Shown piece by piece: positions 6,870 through 15,064 of a DNA stretch of 41,647 nt. The position numbers were made by a program, and so were the translations under genes. Below the pieces are notes generated by a model. It was not told the origin of the DNA and did not search any database. It saw only the letters and a program-made list of their open reading frames with translations. Every line of letters starts with the position of its first letter. Position 1 is the first letter of the stretch. Origin of the DNA: Mycolicibacterium malmesburyense (lineage in GTDB: Bacteria > Actinomycetota > Actinomycetes > Mycobacteriales > Mycobacteriaceae); contig NZ_CVTB01000267.1 of NCBI RefSeq assembly GCF_001050015.1, positions 1 through 41,647 on the forward strand. The letters run 5' to 3'.

Positions 6870-7571
6870 ATGACCAACCTCGTCGGATACGAACTGACCG
6901 ATTCCGTCGCCACGATCACGCTGGACGACGGCAAGGTCAATGTCCTCGGCCCGGCCATGCAGACCGCGGTCAACGAGGCGCTCGACCGCGCGGAGAAGGA
7001 CGCGGCCAAGACGGTGGTGCTCGCGGGCAACGGGCGCGTGTTCAGCGGCGGTTTCGACCTGACGGTGTTCCAGTCCGGCGACGCACAGGCCGCGCACGGG
7101 ATGCTCGCCGGCGGGTTCGAGCTCGCGGTGCGGTGTCTGACGTTCCCGGTGCCGGTGGTCATGGCCGCGACGGGCCCGGCGATCGCGATGGGCTCCTTCC
7201 TGCTGCTCTCCGGCGACCACCGCGTCGGTCAGCCCAAGACGCGGTGCCAGGCCATCGAGGTGGCGATCGGCATGACGATCCCGATCGCCGCGCTCGAGAT
7301 CATGCGGTTCCGCCTGACGCCCGCGGCCTACCAACGGGGTGCGGCGCTGGCGTCGACGTTCGTCGGCGACGAGGCCGTCAACGGCGGATGGCTCGACGAG
7401 ATCGTCGAGGCCGATCGGGTGCTGCCGCGAGCGCAGGAGGTCGCCACCGAGCTGGCGAACACGGTGCACACCGGCGCGCATGTCGGGACCAAGCTGAAGG
7501 CCCGAGAGTCCGCGCTCCAGGCGATCCGAGCCGGAATCGACGGGCTGGCAACCGAATTCAGCCTCGGCTAG
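6870..7571 (+). CDS. echA3: Enoyl-CoA hydratase/isomerase family protein EchA3
   Basis: These 233 residues resemble the crotonase-family protein EchA3 (M. tuberculosis Rv0632c, about the same length), with the conserved place beside recC. The oxyanion-hole segments are visible as AGNGRVFSGGFDL (~51-63) and ATGPAIAMGSFLLLSGDHRV (~99-118), followed by the EVAIGMTIP helix. The expected activity is on acyl-CoA thioesters (hydration or isomerisation in fatty-acid or sterol breakdown), but the exact substrate is unknown and crotonases vary widely. GGAGAA (6861-6866) is a strong ribosome-binding site. A dyad covering the -10 region and a tetR gene 9 bases downstream suggest ligand-controlled repression. 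Confidence 0.88.
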   Translation: MTNLVGYELTDSVATITLDDGKVNVLGPAMQTAVNEALDRAEKDAAKTVVLAGNGRVFSGGFDLTVFQSGDAQAAHGMLAGGFELAVRCLTFPVPVVMAATGPAIAMGSFLLLSGDHRVGQPKTRCQAIEVAIGMTIPIAALEIMRFRLTPAAYQRGAALASTFVGDEAVNGGWLDEIVEADRVLPRAQEVATELANTVHTGAHVGTKLKARESALQAIRAGIDGLATEFSLG

Positions 7572-7580
7572 GCCAGTCCG

Positions 7581-8195
7581 GTGCCGAGGGCGAAGCAGCG
7601 CACGCCCGAGCTGAAGGACCACCTGCTGGACGTGGCGATCGCGACCCTGTCCGAGGAGGGAATCTCGGGGTTCACCACCCGGCGGGTCGCCGAACGGGCG
7701 GGCACGTCGGTGCCCGCGGTGTACGAGTTGTTCTCCGACAAGGCCGGTCTGCTGCGGGCGATGGCGTTCGAGGGGTTCCGGCTGCTGGGTGCCGAGTTGG
7801 AGACGGTGCCGTTGACCGACGATCCACTCGCGGACCTGGAACGGCTGGTGCCGGCGTTCCGGTCGTTCTGCCGGTCGTATCCGCGGCTGGCCCAGCTGAT
7901 GTTCGCGCGGCCGCTCGCCGAACTCGAGCCCGGACCCGACGAAGCGGCGGCCGGCGCCTCGGTGCGCGAGGCGTTCACCGGCCGGATCCAGCGCTGCGTC
8001 GACGCGGGCCTACTGGCCGGCGACGTCGCCGACATCGCGCACGTACTGCTGGCGCTCGCGCAGGGTCTGGCGGTCCAGGAACTCGGGCGGTGGCTCGGGT
8101 CGTCGGCGCCGTCGATCGAGCACCGGTGGAGGCTGGGTGTGCGGTCCCTGCTGACGGGATTGCGCCCCGCCCCGCACGTGGCGATTTGTGAGTGA
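7581..8195 (+). CDS. TetR-family transcriptional regulator
   Basis: This is 204 residues from a GTG start 9 bases after echA3. Residues ~10-58 form the TetR DNA-binding domain: LLDVAIATLSEEGISGFTTR, then RVAERAGTSVPAVYELFSDK with the recognition helix. The C-terminal helical ligand-binding part is typical in length and unrecognised in specificity. Its place in the echA3 run and the dyads at 6822-6844 point to local autoregulation, perhaps with an acyl-CoA ligand; that is inference. The last five codons (VAICE and stop) lie inside a palindromic element (8180-8234), so the repeat supplies the C-terminus. Confidence 0.9.
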   Translation: MPRAKQRTPELKDHLLDVAIATLSEEGISGFTTRRVAERAGTSVPAVYELFSDKAGLLRAMAFEGFRLLGAELETVPLTDDPLADLERLVPAFRSFCRSYPRLAQLMFARPLAELEPGPDEAAAGASVREAFTGRIQRCVDAGLLAGDVADIAHVLLALAQGLAVQELGRWLGSSAPSIEHRWRLGVRSLLTGLRPAPHVAICE

Positions 8196-8234
8196 TTTCG
8201 TTCGCTCAGCGATCGTTTCTACGCACAAATCGCC
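8180..8234. repeat. Imperfect 55-bp palindrome overlapping the tetR stop
   Basis: GGCGATTTGTG (8180-8190) and CACAAATCGCC (8224-8234) are perfect 11-base arms. The interior (TTCGCT CA GCGATCG) is also partly self-complementary, giving 26-base arms with about 19 pairs. Only one copy is visible in this window. It could be a terminator, an operator for the next gene, or a dispersed REP-like element. Confidence 0.6.
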
Positions 8235-8283
8235 CAGGTTTGGGGCGTTTGCCCCATGTGGGCGGCCGGTCTGGCGGCCGACG

Positions 8284-9030
8284 ATGACGACCATGACGAA
8301 TACACCTGCGGCCTTCGCGGCCGCCACCAAGACAATGCCCCTGCCCGACGGAGACGAGGAGCGGGTCGTCGGTTTCGGCGTGATGGGACTGCCCTTCGCC
8401 AACGGCCACTACCTCGCCTACCGCGACTTTCCCGAGACGTCGTTCTCCCCCGCCTACAAATCGGTGTGGCATCGCACGCCGGGTGGCGTGTGGACCTTCT
8501 ACGCCACCACACCCGGCCCGCAGAGCTGCTCGCGATACTTCAGCTCGGTCACACCGGTCGACCCAGTCGTCTGCGCCATCGACGCCGAGTGGCTCACACC
8601 GTGGTCGCTCGCGATTTCCATTGCCGGCGTGCTGGATTGGCGCATCGACATCGAATCCACCGCGGCGAGCCGGCTGATGAGCGCGGTCGGGTCGCGCATC
8701 CCCGCCGCCGCCGCGCGCAACCGTCGGATGCTGCGGGCGATGAGCCGCGTCGTCGGACCGCTGCTGGGCATCGGGAAGGTCCGGCTGACCGGCAACCTGC
8801 CCAACGGTCAGGAGTTCCGCATCGCACCCCGTCGGGTGTGGGCGGTCGCCGACTCGTCGGCTGTCGTGCAGGGCGTCGACCTCGGTCCCGTCGGCCCGCA
8901 TCCAGTGCAGGGCAACCTGGCCGACTTCCAGCTGCCCCAGCGCGGCATCTGTGTCGTGGCCCAGGGCCGGTTCGAGGCGTTCGACGTCACGCGGCACCGC
9001 GATGCGGACCGTCTTGACCTGATGGGCTGA
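8284..9030 (+). CDS. Conserved-looking protein of unknown function
   Basis: This is 248 residues from ATG 8284 ([11 protein letters not shown]); ATG 8293 is an alternative. The frame is open further upstream to 8188, but that would translate the palindrome and is unlikely. The first ~35 residues are Ala/Thr-rich. The core has [18 protein letters not shown] and repeated WDIDIE-like strands, giving an impression of a beta-rich domain, with an Arg-rich helix near 140-165 ([16 protein letters not shown]). No family is recognised. It lies between tetR and the HD-GYP regulator with only 7 bases before the latter, so it is probably cotranscribed with it. Confidence 0.65.
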   Translation: MTTMTNTPAAFAAATKTMPLPDGDEERVVGFGVMGLPFANGHYLAYRDFPETSFSPAYKSVWHRTPGGVWTFYATTPGPQSCSRYFSSVTPVDPVVCAIDAEWLTPWSLAISIAGVLDWRIDIESTAASRLMSAVGSRIPAAAARNRRMLRAMSRVVGPLLGIGKVRLTGNLPNGQEFRIAPRRVWAVADSSAVVQGVDLGPVGPHPVQGNLADFQLPQRGICVVAQGRFEAFDVTRHRDADRLDLMG

Positions 9031-9037
9031 TCCGGCG

Positions 9038-10621
9038 GTGCCGACGGTGCAGAATCGTGCTGTGGCCGGTCCCAGCACCCCGCAGGCGCTTCCGACCCGG
9101 GCGGAAGTGCTCGCGGCGTTGTCCGTCGCCGTCGACCTCGGGCTGGGTCAGCCCGCCGAGCACATGCTGCGGTCCGCGCTCATCGCGACGCGGCTGGCCG
9201 AGCGCCTGAATCTGGCTGCCCAGCAGCGCGATTGCGTCTACTACGCGACGCTGATCATGTGGATCGGCTGTCATGCCGATTCGCATGAGTATGCCCGCTG
9301 GTTCGGCGACGACATCGCGGTGCGGCGAAGCTCGTACCTCGTCGACTGGTCGGGGTTACCGTATCACCGCTTCCTGCTGACGAACCTGGGTCGCGGTGAG
9401 TCGCTGCTGACACGGTTGAAGACGGCGGCGACGCTGTACGCCAATGCGCGCGGGCACATCTCGCAGCTGATCCACTCGCACTGCACGTCGGCGGGCCTGC
9501 TGGCCGAGCGCATCGGGCTGGGCGCCGACGTGCAGCATGCGCTGGGCTACACCTTCGAGCGGTTCGACGGCGGCGGACTGCCCAACGGTGTCTCCGGCGA
9601 CGGGATACCCGTCGAGATGCGGGTGGCCCAGGTCGCCGACATGGTCGAGGTGCACCAGCGCGAGTACGGCATCGACGGTGCGGTCGCGATGGCCCGAAGT
9701 AGGCGCGGCGGGCAGTTCGACCCCGCCGTCGTCGACGCGTTCGTCGCCGATCCCGCCGAAATCCTCGCGGTCCCGTCCGCCGGAGACGTGTGGGCGACGG
9801 CGCTGCGGTACGCACCCGACCGCGGAACACGCCTCGACGGCGCCGCCCTGGACACGCTGCTGATGGCGCTCGGCGAGTTCGTCGACCTCAAATGCCCGTT
9901 CACACTGGGACACTCAAGCGCGGTAGCCGGCCTGGCCGCATCCGCCGGCGAGCTGCTCGGGCTCGACGAGGATGCGATCGCGACGACGCGGCGCGCCGGT
10001 TACGTCCACGACCTCGGACGGATCGGTGTGTCGAATCAGGTCTGGTCGAAGCCCGGCGCGCTGACCATGGCGGAGTACGAACGCATGCGGCTGCACCCCT
10101 ACCTGACCGAGCGGATCCTCTCGCAAGTACCCGCGCTCAAGGAGATCGCCACGGTCGCGGCCAACCACCACGAATGCCTCGACGGCTCAGGCTATCCGCG
10201 CGGTTTGGCCGCGCGGCAGCTGGCGATGCCGGATCGGCTACTGGCATGCGCGGTGAGCTATCAGAGCGCGCTGGAACCCCGGCCGTACCGGGAGGCGCTG
10301 GGTCCCGCGGGCGCGGCGAGGCGAGTGCGGGAACGGGTCGTCAAGGGACAGTTGGACCCCGCCGCGGCCGATGCCGTGTTGCAGGTGTCGGGGCACGCGT
10401 CGGGTAGACGCCAGTCGCGGCCGGACGGGCTGACCGCCCGCGAGGTCGAGGTGCTGCGCCTGGTCGCGCAGGGCGCGAGCAACAAGGACATCGCGGCCAC
10501 GTTGGTGCTCAGCGAGAAGACGGTGCGCAACCACGTCGAGCACGTGTACGCCAAGATCGGCGTCTCGAATCGGATCGGGGCGAGCATGTACGCGCTCGAG
10601 AACGGGCTCGCGTCAGGCTGA
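9038..10621 (+). CDS. Tandem HD/HD-GYP domain protein with C-terminal LuxR-type HTH
   Basis: These are 527 residues from GTG. The second HD-GYP domain is well preserved: [10 protein letters not shown] (His324-Asp325), then [12 protein letters not shown] (His377, His378, Glu379, GYP at 385-387). An earlier region (~30-230) looks like a degenerate copy: [11 protein letters not shown] resembles the GYP segment, but the HD pair is replaced around IGCHADSHE. Residues ~463-525 form a LuxR/GerE helix-turn-helix ([21 protein letters not shown] ... SEKTVRNHV). HD-GYP domains hydrolyse cyclic di-GMP or related dinucleotides, so this may couple nucleotide sensing directly to transcription. The 3' end overlaps the convergent oxidoreductase gene by 9 bases. 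Confidence 0.85.
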   Translation: MPTVQNRAVAGPSTPQALPTRAEVLAALSVAVDLGLGQPAEHMLRSALIATRLAERLNLAAQQRDCVYYATLIMWIGCHADSHEYARWFGDDIAVRRSSYLVDWSGLPYHRFLLTNLGRGESLLTRLKTAATLYANARGHISQLIHSHCTSAGLLAERIGLGADVQHALGYTFERFDGGGLPNGVSGDGIPVEMRVAQVADMVEVHQREYGIDGAVAMARSRRGGQFDPAVVDAFVADPAEILAVPSAGDVWATALRYAPDRGTRLDGAALDTLLMALGEFVDLKCPFTLGHSSAVAGLAASAGELLGLDEDAIATTRRAGYVHDLGRIGVSNQVWSKPGALTMAEYERMRLHPYLTERILSQVPALKEIATVAANHHECLDGSGYPRGLAARQLAMPDRLLACAVSYQSALEPRPYREALGPAGAARRVRERVVKGQLDPAAADAVLQVSGHASGRRQSRPDGLTAREVEVLRLVAQGASNKDIAATLVLSEKTVRNHVEHVYAKIGVSNRIGASMYALENGLASG

Positions 10622-11749
10622 TCCGGCGAGCAGCTCACCGGCGCGGCGGTGGTCGTCGTCGGCGTTGAGGGTCAGCACCCCGACGACGTCGCCGCCGGAT
10701 TCGTACCAAACCGTGAACCCGGTGTGGTGGTCGACGAACCGCGCGTAGTCGTGGCCGACACCCCATCCGCGGTACTTGAGCACGGAAGTGCCGATGGTGC
10801 AGGAGAACCCGGGCACGGTGTCCCATGCCGCGGGGAATCCGGCGGCGGTCAGTCCGGCGACACTTCCTTGATGGGCGGCGTCGCGCCAGTGTTCGGCCGG
10901 GATCGCCCGGCCGGCGGTGACGTTGTGCGCCAGCGCCACATCGCCCGCGGCGTAGACGTTGCGCGCCGACGTGTGCATGTGCTCGTCGACGACGATGCGG
11001 CCGTCGCGGGTCTGCAGCCCGGCCGCTTCGGCGAGGCGGATGTCGGGACGCACACCCGTCGCGCACACCACGAGGTCGGCGTCGACGGCCTCACCGCTGT
11101 CCAACACCACGCGGGTGTCCTCGATCGCGGCCACAGTCGTTTCGCCGGCGAATCGAACACCATTGTCCGACAACAGCTTCGCGACGCGTTCACCGGCCTC
11201 GAGCCCGAACCGGCGTTGCAGAGGCACGTGTTCGGCGGCCACGACCATCGTGGCCACCCCCCGTACGGCGAGGCAGGACGCCGCCTCGCAGCCGATCAGC
11301 CCCGCGCCGATGACGACGGCGCAGTCGGAGTAGCGGGCGGCCATCTTGAGCGCGACCGCGTCGGCGAACGACCGCAGCGTCAACGCGGACTCGATGCCGG
11401 GGATCGACGGTCGCACCGGAACGGACCCGGGCGCCAGCACGAGATGCCAATAGGGGTAGCGCTGACCGCCGGCCGTCACGACCTCCTGGCGATCGACGTC
11501 GATGGAGTCCACCGTGATGCCGCGGATCAGGTCGACGGCGTTGCGCTCGAACCAGCGTTCGCTGTGCAGCGCGAGGTTGGTGTCGCGGCCACACAGGAAG
11601 TCCTTGCTCAGCGGCGGCTTCGCATATGGCAGCGCCGGATCGGTGGTCAGAATGCGCACCGGGATCCCGGGGTGCTTGCTTCGGAACGTCTCGGCAGCAC
11701 TCACCCCGGCCGGACCGCTGCCGACGGCGAGGAACCCTGGAGCCACCAC
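10613..11749 (-). CDS. FAD-dependent pyridine nucleotide-disulfide-type oxidoreductase
   Basis: This 378-residue protein has the two-dinucleotide-fold plan of ferredoxin/rubredoxin reductases. The FAD-binding GSGPAG (residues ~11-16) is followed by [14 protein letters not shown], typical of ferredoxin reductases. An NAD(P)-binding [13 protein letters not shown] comes near 145, and the second FAD contact [11 protein letters not shown] near 265. No redox-active CxxC is seen, so it is not a thiol reductase. It probably passes electrons from NAD(P)H to a ferredoxin-type partner, but no ferredoxin or P450 gene is adjacent. Translation appears to start at GTG-GTG; a slightly later GTG is equally possible. 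Confidence 0.85.
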   Translation of the reverse strand: MVAPGFLAVGSGPAGVSAAETFRSKHPGIPVRILTTDPALPYAKPPLSKDFLCGRDTNLALHSERWFERNAVDLIRGITVDSIDVDRQEVVTAGGQRYPYWHLVLAPGSVPVRPSIPGIESALTLRSFADAVALKMAARYSDCAVVIGAGLIGCEAASCLAVRGVATMVVAAEHVPLQRRFGLEAGERVAKLLSDNGVRFAGETTVAAIEDTRVVLDSGEAVDADLVVCATGVRPDIRLAEAAGLQTRDGRIVVDEHMHTSARNVYAAGDVALAHNVTAGRAIPAEHWRDAAHQGSVAGLTAAGFPAAWDTVPGFSCTIGTSVLKYRGWGVGHDYARFVDHHTGFTVWYESGGDVVGVLTLNADDDHRRAGELLAGSA

Positions 11750-11809
11750 GGGTCCTGAGTACCAACTTCGGCACCTCGGTAACCGTGCGTCAGCAAATCG
11801 CCGTCGGTG

Positions 11810-12178
11810 CTAGTCGGTGACGTCCCAGACGAGGCAGAACGTGTGGCCCGCCGGGTCGCGGAACACGCGAAACGTCGAGTCTTCCTCGGCGTCGGTCACC
11901 CGCGTGGCTCCGAGGTCGAGCACCTCGTGTTCGGCCGCGTCGGGGTCGTCGACCTGGATGTCGAGGTGGAACTGTTGCGAACCGCGGGGGTCGGGGAAGC
12001 GCGGTGGCTCGTGCTCCGGGGAGTACTGGAACGCCAGCCGTCGGCCCTGCGGATCGTGGAGCGTCACCCAGGTGTCGTCGTCCTTCTCGATCTGGCCGCC
12101 GAGGACGCCCGCGTAGAAGGTGGCGAGTCGCATCGGATCCTTGCAGTCGACGACGGTTGATCGCAGCTTTCCGATCAT
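11810..12178 (-). CDS. VOC-superfamily (glyoxalase/dioxygenase-like) protein
   Basis: The 122 residues start MIGKLRSTVVDCKDP and show the two beta-alpha-beta3 repeats of the vicinal oxygen chelate fold: LATFYAGVLGG in the first half, then FHLDIQVDDPDAAEHEVLDLGA and the ending FRDPAGHTFCLVWD in the second. This belongs to the short glyoxalase-like group common in actinobacteria, for which no reaction is firmly known. A longer open frame to 12283 exists, but the domain starts at this ATG and the upstream part would overlap the divergent DUF3060 start. Only 57 bases separate it from that gene. Confidence 0.85.
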   Translation of the reverse strand: MIGKLRSTVVDCKDPMRLATFYAGVLGGQIEKDDDTWVTLHDPQGRRLAFQYSPEHEPPRFPDPRGSQQFHLDIQVDDPDAAEHEVLDLGATRVTDAEEDSTFRVFRDPAGHTFCLVWDVTD

Positions 12179-12235
12179 GGGAGCCGGGTTGCCGGTATCC
12201 GGGCGGGGCAAACGACGATGTGGCACCATCTGCGC

Positions 12236-12976
12236 ATGAACCCCGAGGACGACCCGGAGGCGCGGATTCGGCAGCTGGAGCAACCGCTGGCCGGGCGCGG
12301 CGCCGTCGAGTTGGGTACATCGCAGCCGCCCGGCAATGACTACCAGACTTCGGCGCTGCCTCCGCCGGTGTACGGCCCGCCGAACCAGCCCTATCCCTCG
12401 CAGTCGCCCTACAGCGCGCCGCCGTTCGGCGTCTCCTTCCCGCCCGGCCCGACGAGGAGCGGTGCGCCGTTCGGGTTGATCTTCGGCTTGGTGGGGGTGG
12501 TCGTGGTGATCATCGTCGCCGGCATCGGATTGCTCGTGTGGACCGTGTCGTCGACGACGGAGGGGATCACGGGCCGGCCCGGCATTTCCATCGCGACCGG
12601 GGACGACGACCCGCGCGCGGGCAGCGTGACGATCGGGCCGTCACGCGGCGCGCCGACCGTCGTGCTGCCCACACGGTTGCCGAGCGACGAGCCCAAGGTC
12701 GCCGTCGCACCGGCGGGCGGGCAGTACAGCGTGTCCGGTGTCCAGGAGGACGAGACCGTCGAGTGCAACGGTGCCAACATCACGGTCAGCGGCGTCAACA
12801 ACCGGGTGACCCTGCTCGGCCACTGCCTGAGCGTGACCGTGTCGGGCGTCGAGAATCAGGTCACCATCGACAGCGCCGACCAGATCGGCGCATCCGGATT
12901 CGACAACCAGGTGATCTACCACACCGGAGACCCCGAGGTGAACGTGTCCTCGCGCAACACCGTCGCCCGAGGCTAG
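12236..12976 (+). CDS. Membrane-anchored DUF3060 protein
   Basis: 246 residues start MNPEDDPEARIRQLEQ. Residues ~30-75 are Pro/Tyr/Ser-rich and disordered. One transmembrane helix (LIFGLVGVVVVIIVAGIG, ~80-102) follows, and an extracytoplasmic domain of ~130 residues ends the chain. That domain carries repeated VSG-x-x-N-x-VT strands (ITVSGVNNRVTL, VTVSGVENQVTI, GASGFDNQVIY), the hallmark of DUF3060, which probably forms a small beta-solenoid. The family is frequent in mycobacteria, usually lipoproteins or membrane proteins of unknown role. An earlier ATG at 12218 is possible but adds only six unlikely residues. Confidence 0.82.
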   Translation: MNPEDDPEARIRQLEQPLAGRGAVELGTSQPPGNDYQTSALPPPVYGPPNQPYPSQSPYSAPPFGVSFPPGPTRSGAPFGLIFGLVGVVVVIIVAGIGLLVWTVSSTTEGITGRPGISIATGDDDPRAGSVTIGPSRGAPTVVLPTRLPSDEPKVAVAPAGGQYSVSGVQEDETVECNGANITVSGVNNRVTLLGHCLSVTVSGVENQVTIDSADQIGASGFDNQVIYHTGDPEVNVSSRNTVARG

Positions 12977-13050
12977 GTGCGCCAGTCCAGGATTCGCTGC
13001 CGACAGCCACTGCCGTCCAGTGACGGAATCATGTTGCGGTACAGGTAACT

Positions 13051-13200
13051 TCACGTCGGTTCGCACTGCAGCAGGACGACGGGTCGGCCGCCGTCGGGGG
13101 TGCGCAGTACTTCGATCAAGCGCTCCTCCTGCAGCTTAGGGCGTATCCCCCGATCGGTGGACACGCGATTCAACCGGTTCACCCTCCGGTCGGTCGACAT
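13051..13200 (-). CDS. Candidate 49-residue small ORF
   Basis: The reverse strand of this otherwise empty 311-base gap is open from ATG 13200 for 49 residues. The visible sequence includes PKLQEERLIEVLRTPDGGRP and ends LLQCEPT. About 84% of third codon positions are G or C, higher than expected for random sequence here, and a helix followed by a turn and strand is plausible. No good ribosome-binding site precedes the ATG; GGAGG lies directly before an internal GTG. It could be a real small protein, the 3' remnant of a decayed gene, or chance. No family recognised. Confidence 0.35.
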   Translation of the reverse strand: MSTDRRVNRLNRVSTDRGIRPKLQEERLIEVLRTPDGGRPVVLLQCEPT

Positions 13201-13287
13201 ACATCGGCGCGGCGGTGCAGCACTCTTGAGTCATCGCCGGAAACACCGGCCGAGAAAACGAAACCCGAACTCAACGAGGAGATCGAC

Positions 13288-13530
13288 ATGAACGCCACCA
13301 CCACCCGCCGCATCGCCCAGTTCTTCGCCCTGCCGATCGTCGCCGCCGGAATCCTGGCCGGAGCCCTCGGCTTCGCCGGTGCGGCCAACGCCGGCACCTA
13401 CTCGCAGGACACCACGCCCCGGCCGGGCCTCGTCGCCACGCCGAGCGTCAAGGCCCACCCGGCCACCGGTGCCCGCCACAACCACGGCATCAACCACCTG
13501 CAGCGGGTCCAGCCGGACTACCGCCGCTGA
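13288..13530 (+). CDS. Small secreted protein
   Basis: 80 residues with a classic Sec signal peptide: TTRR basic start, hydrophobic core FFALPIVAAGILAGALGFAG, and a likely signal peptidase site at ANA-GTYSQD (after residue ~35). The mature part is about 45 residues, without cysteine, basic, with several Pro, Arg and His (KAHPATGARHNHGINH). A clear GAGGAG-type site lies 7 bases upstream of the ATG. A strong terminator lies just downstream, so it is probably a monocistronic gene. Short secreted proteins of this type are common in mycobacteria; function unknown. Confidence 0.82.
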   Translation: MNATTTRRIAQFFALPIVAAGILAGALGFAGAANAGTYSQDTTPRPGLVATPSVKAHPATGARHNHGINHLQRVQPDYRR

Positions 13531-13552
13531 GCCCGAGCACCACTCCACAGAG

Positions 13553-13587
13553 GCCCTCCCGGACGGGGTAACCGGGAGGGCTTCTTC
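13553..13587. terminator. Strong stem-loop terminator between convergent genes
   Basis: GCCCTCCCGG (13553-13562) pairs perfectly with CCGGGAGGGC (13572-13581) around a 9-base loop and is followed by TTCTT. It lies between the secreted-protein stop (13530) and the convergent rhodanese stop (13599), so it may serve both. Confidence 0.8.
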
Positions 13588-13598
13588 ACGTTGCAGCG

Positions 13599-14438
13599 TC
13601 AGTCGGACCCGCGCGCCACCGGACGTGACGGCTCCGAACTCCATTCCGACCAGGAACCGGGGAACAGTGCGGCGTCCACCCCCGCCGCGGCCAGGGCCGC
13701 GACCGTCACCGCGGCCGTGACCCCCGAGCCGCAGTACACCGCGACGTCGTCGGCATCCCCGAACGCGCGGGCGAGGACGGCGTCGGGGAGCAGGGTGCCG
13801 TCGCCGGCAAGCAGGCTGGTGCTCGGGAGGTTGACCGCACCGGGAATGTGTCCGGCGACCGGGTCGACGGGTTCGACCTCGCCGCGGTACCGTTCGGGCG
13901 CCCGCGCATCGATCACCAGCCGTCTCGGGTCGAGCAGCGTGTCGGCGGTGACGGTCCGGCGTGCCCCGGCGTACAGGTCGTCGTGGGCGACGGTCACGTC
14001 GCCGGGTTCGGGTTCGACGGGTCCCGACGCCAGCTCCCCGCCGGCGGCCGTCCACGCCGCGAGCCCGCCGTCGAGGATGCGGACGTCGTCGATACCGGCG
14101 GCGGCCAGCACCCACCAGGCTCGCGCGGAGCCGGCACGGTTCCAGTCGTCGTAGACCACGACCGGCACCCCCGTGCGCACGCCCCAGCGGCGCGCCGAGG
14201 CCTGAAGCGCCGACCCGGACGGCAACGGGTGCCGCCCGCGGCCCTCGACGCTGTGATCGCTCAGCTCGTCCTCCAGCGACACGTACACCGCCCCCGGCAG
14301 GTGTCCCCGTTCGTGGGCGGCGCGACCGTCGGGTTCGGCGAGTTGCCACCGCACGTCGAGCAGTGTCAAGGGTTCACCGGCATCGAGACGCCGCGCCACC
14401 TCCGCGGCCGAGATCCACACCGTGTCGCGTGCGCTCAT
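13599..14438 (-). CDS. Thiosulfate/mercaptopyruvate sulfurtransferase (tandem rhodanese)
   Basis: 279 residues with two rhodanese domains. The N-terminal, inactive copy contains LTLLDVRWQL and the GHLPGAVYV signature. The C-terminal copy has GHIPGAVNLP and the active-site loop CGSGVTA, with catalytic Cys236, which would carry the persulfide. The CG-S-G-x-T/S-A loop is usual for mercaptopyruvate/thiosulfate sulfurtransferases of the SseA group. The enzyme transfers sulfane sulfur from 3-mercaptopyruvate or thiosulfate to cyanide or thiols in the cytosol. It lies 3 bases downstream of the HD-domain gene, so the two are probably cotranscribed. Confidence 0.92.
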   Translation of the reverse strand: MSARDTVWISAAEVARRLDAGEPLTLLDVRWQLAEPDGRAAHERGHLPGAVYVSLEDELSDHSVEGRGRHPLPSGSALQASARRWGVRTGVPVVVYDDWNRAGSARAWWVLAAAGIDDVRILDGGLAAWTAAGGELASGPVEPEPGDVTVAHDDLYAGARRTVTADTLLDPRRLVIDARAPERYRGEVEPVDPVAGHIPGAVNLPSTSLLAGDGTLLPDAVLARAFGDADDVAVYCGSGVTAAVTVAALAAAGVDAALFPGSWSEWSSEPSRPVARGSD

Positions 14439-14441
14439 ACC

Positions 14442-15050
14442 TCAGACGGTAGCGGCGATCGGTGGACCGATCTCCTCGGCCAACGTCTCGATGACACGGG
14501 ACAGATCGTCGACCAGCCAGCTGTCACTGCGGCGCCGGTACACCTCGAGCAGCGACCGGTAGTACCACAGATGCTCGTGCGGGTCATCGGTGTTGAAGCG
14601 TTGCCACACTTTCGGCCCGAAGCGGCGCAGGTCGCGCAGGATCGCCCTGGCGTTGTCCAGCTTGTCGGCCATCGACACGCGAATCGTGCTGTCGGAGGCC
14701 GTGTTCAGGTGCTCGATGTAGCTCTGTTTGCGCTCGCGCCACGGCGGTTTGGGCGTCACGACCGTGTCGCTGCACTCCTCGACGATGGCGGCGACCTCGG
14801 GTCCGAAGCGCTCCTGGATCGTCGCGAGGGTCACCTCACCGCCCTGGTCCTCGGCGGCGTCGTGCAGCAGCGCGGCGATCGCCTCGATCTCGGTGCCGTC
14901 GGCCTCGATGACCAACCCCGCGACCGACAGCAGATGTCCGATGTAGGGCACCTCGCTGGCCTTGCGGGTCTGGGTGCGGTGCAGTTCGGCGGCGAACCCC
15001 AGCGCCTCATGGAATTTCGGGCCCAGGCGCGGCGATGTCGTTGCGCTCAC
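14442..15050 (-). CDS. RelA/SpoT-type HD-domain hydrolase (MESH1-like small alarmone hydrolase candidate)
   Basis: 202 residues from a GTG start with GAAGGAG upstream (a longer open frame lacks such a site). The residues of the (p)ppGpp-hydrolase HD domain are in order: RTQTRKASEVPYIGHLLSVA (Arg29, His39), LLHDAAEDQ (His63-Asp64, Glu67-Asp68), and SMADKLDNAR with the later Asp and Asn. This spacing is that of Rel/SpoT and MESH1 proteins, while synthetase, TGS and ACT domains are absent. A stand-alone alarmone hydrolase is thus the best guess; other HD-family phosphohydrolase substrates, including NADPH, are possible. It sits between an LppP-like gene and a rhodanese gene, both on the same strand. 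Confidence 0.75.
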   Translation of the reverse strand: MSATTSPRLGPKFHEALGFAAELHRTQTRKASEVPYIGHLLSVAGLVIEADGTEIEAIAALLHDAAEDQGGEVTLATIQERFGPEVAAIVEECSDTVVTPKPPWRERKQSYIEHLNTASDSTIRVSMADKLDNARAILRDLRRFGPKVWQRFNTDDPHEHLWYYRSLLEVYRRRSDSWLVDDLSRVIETLAEEIGPPIAATV

Positions 15051-15064
15051 CTCATGCTCCTTCC

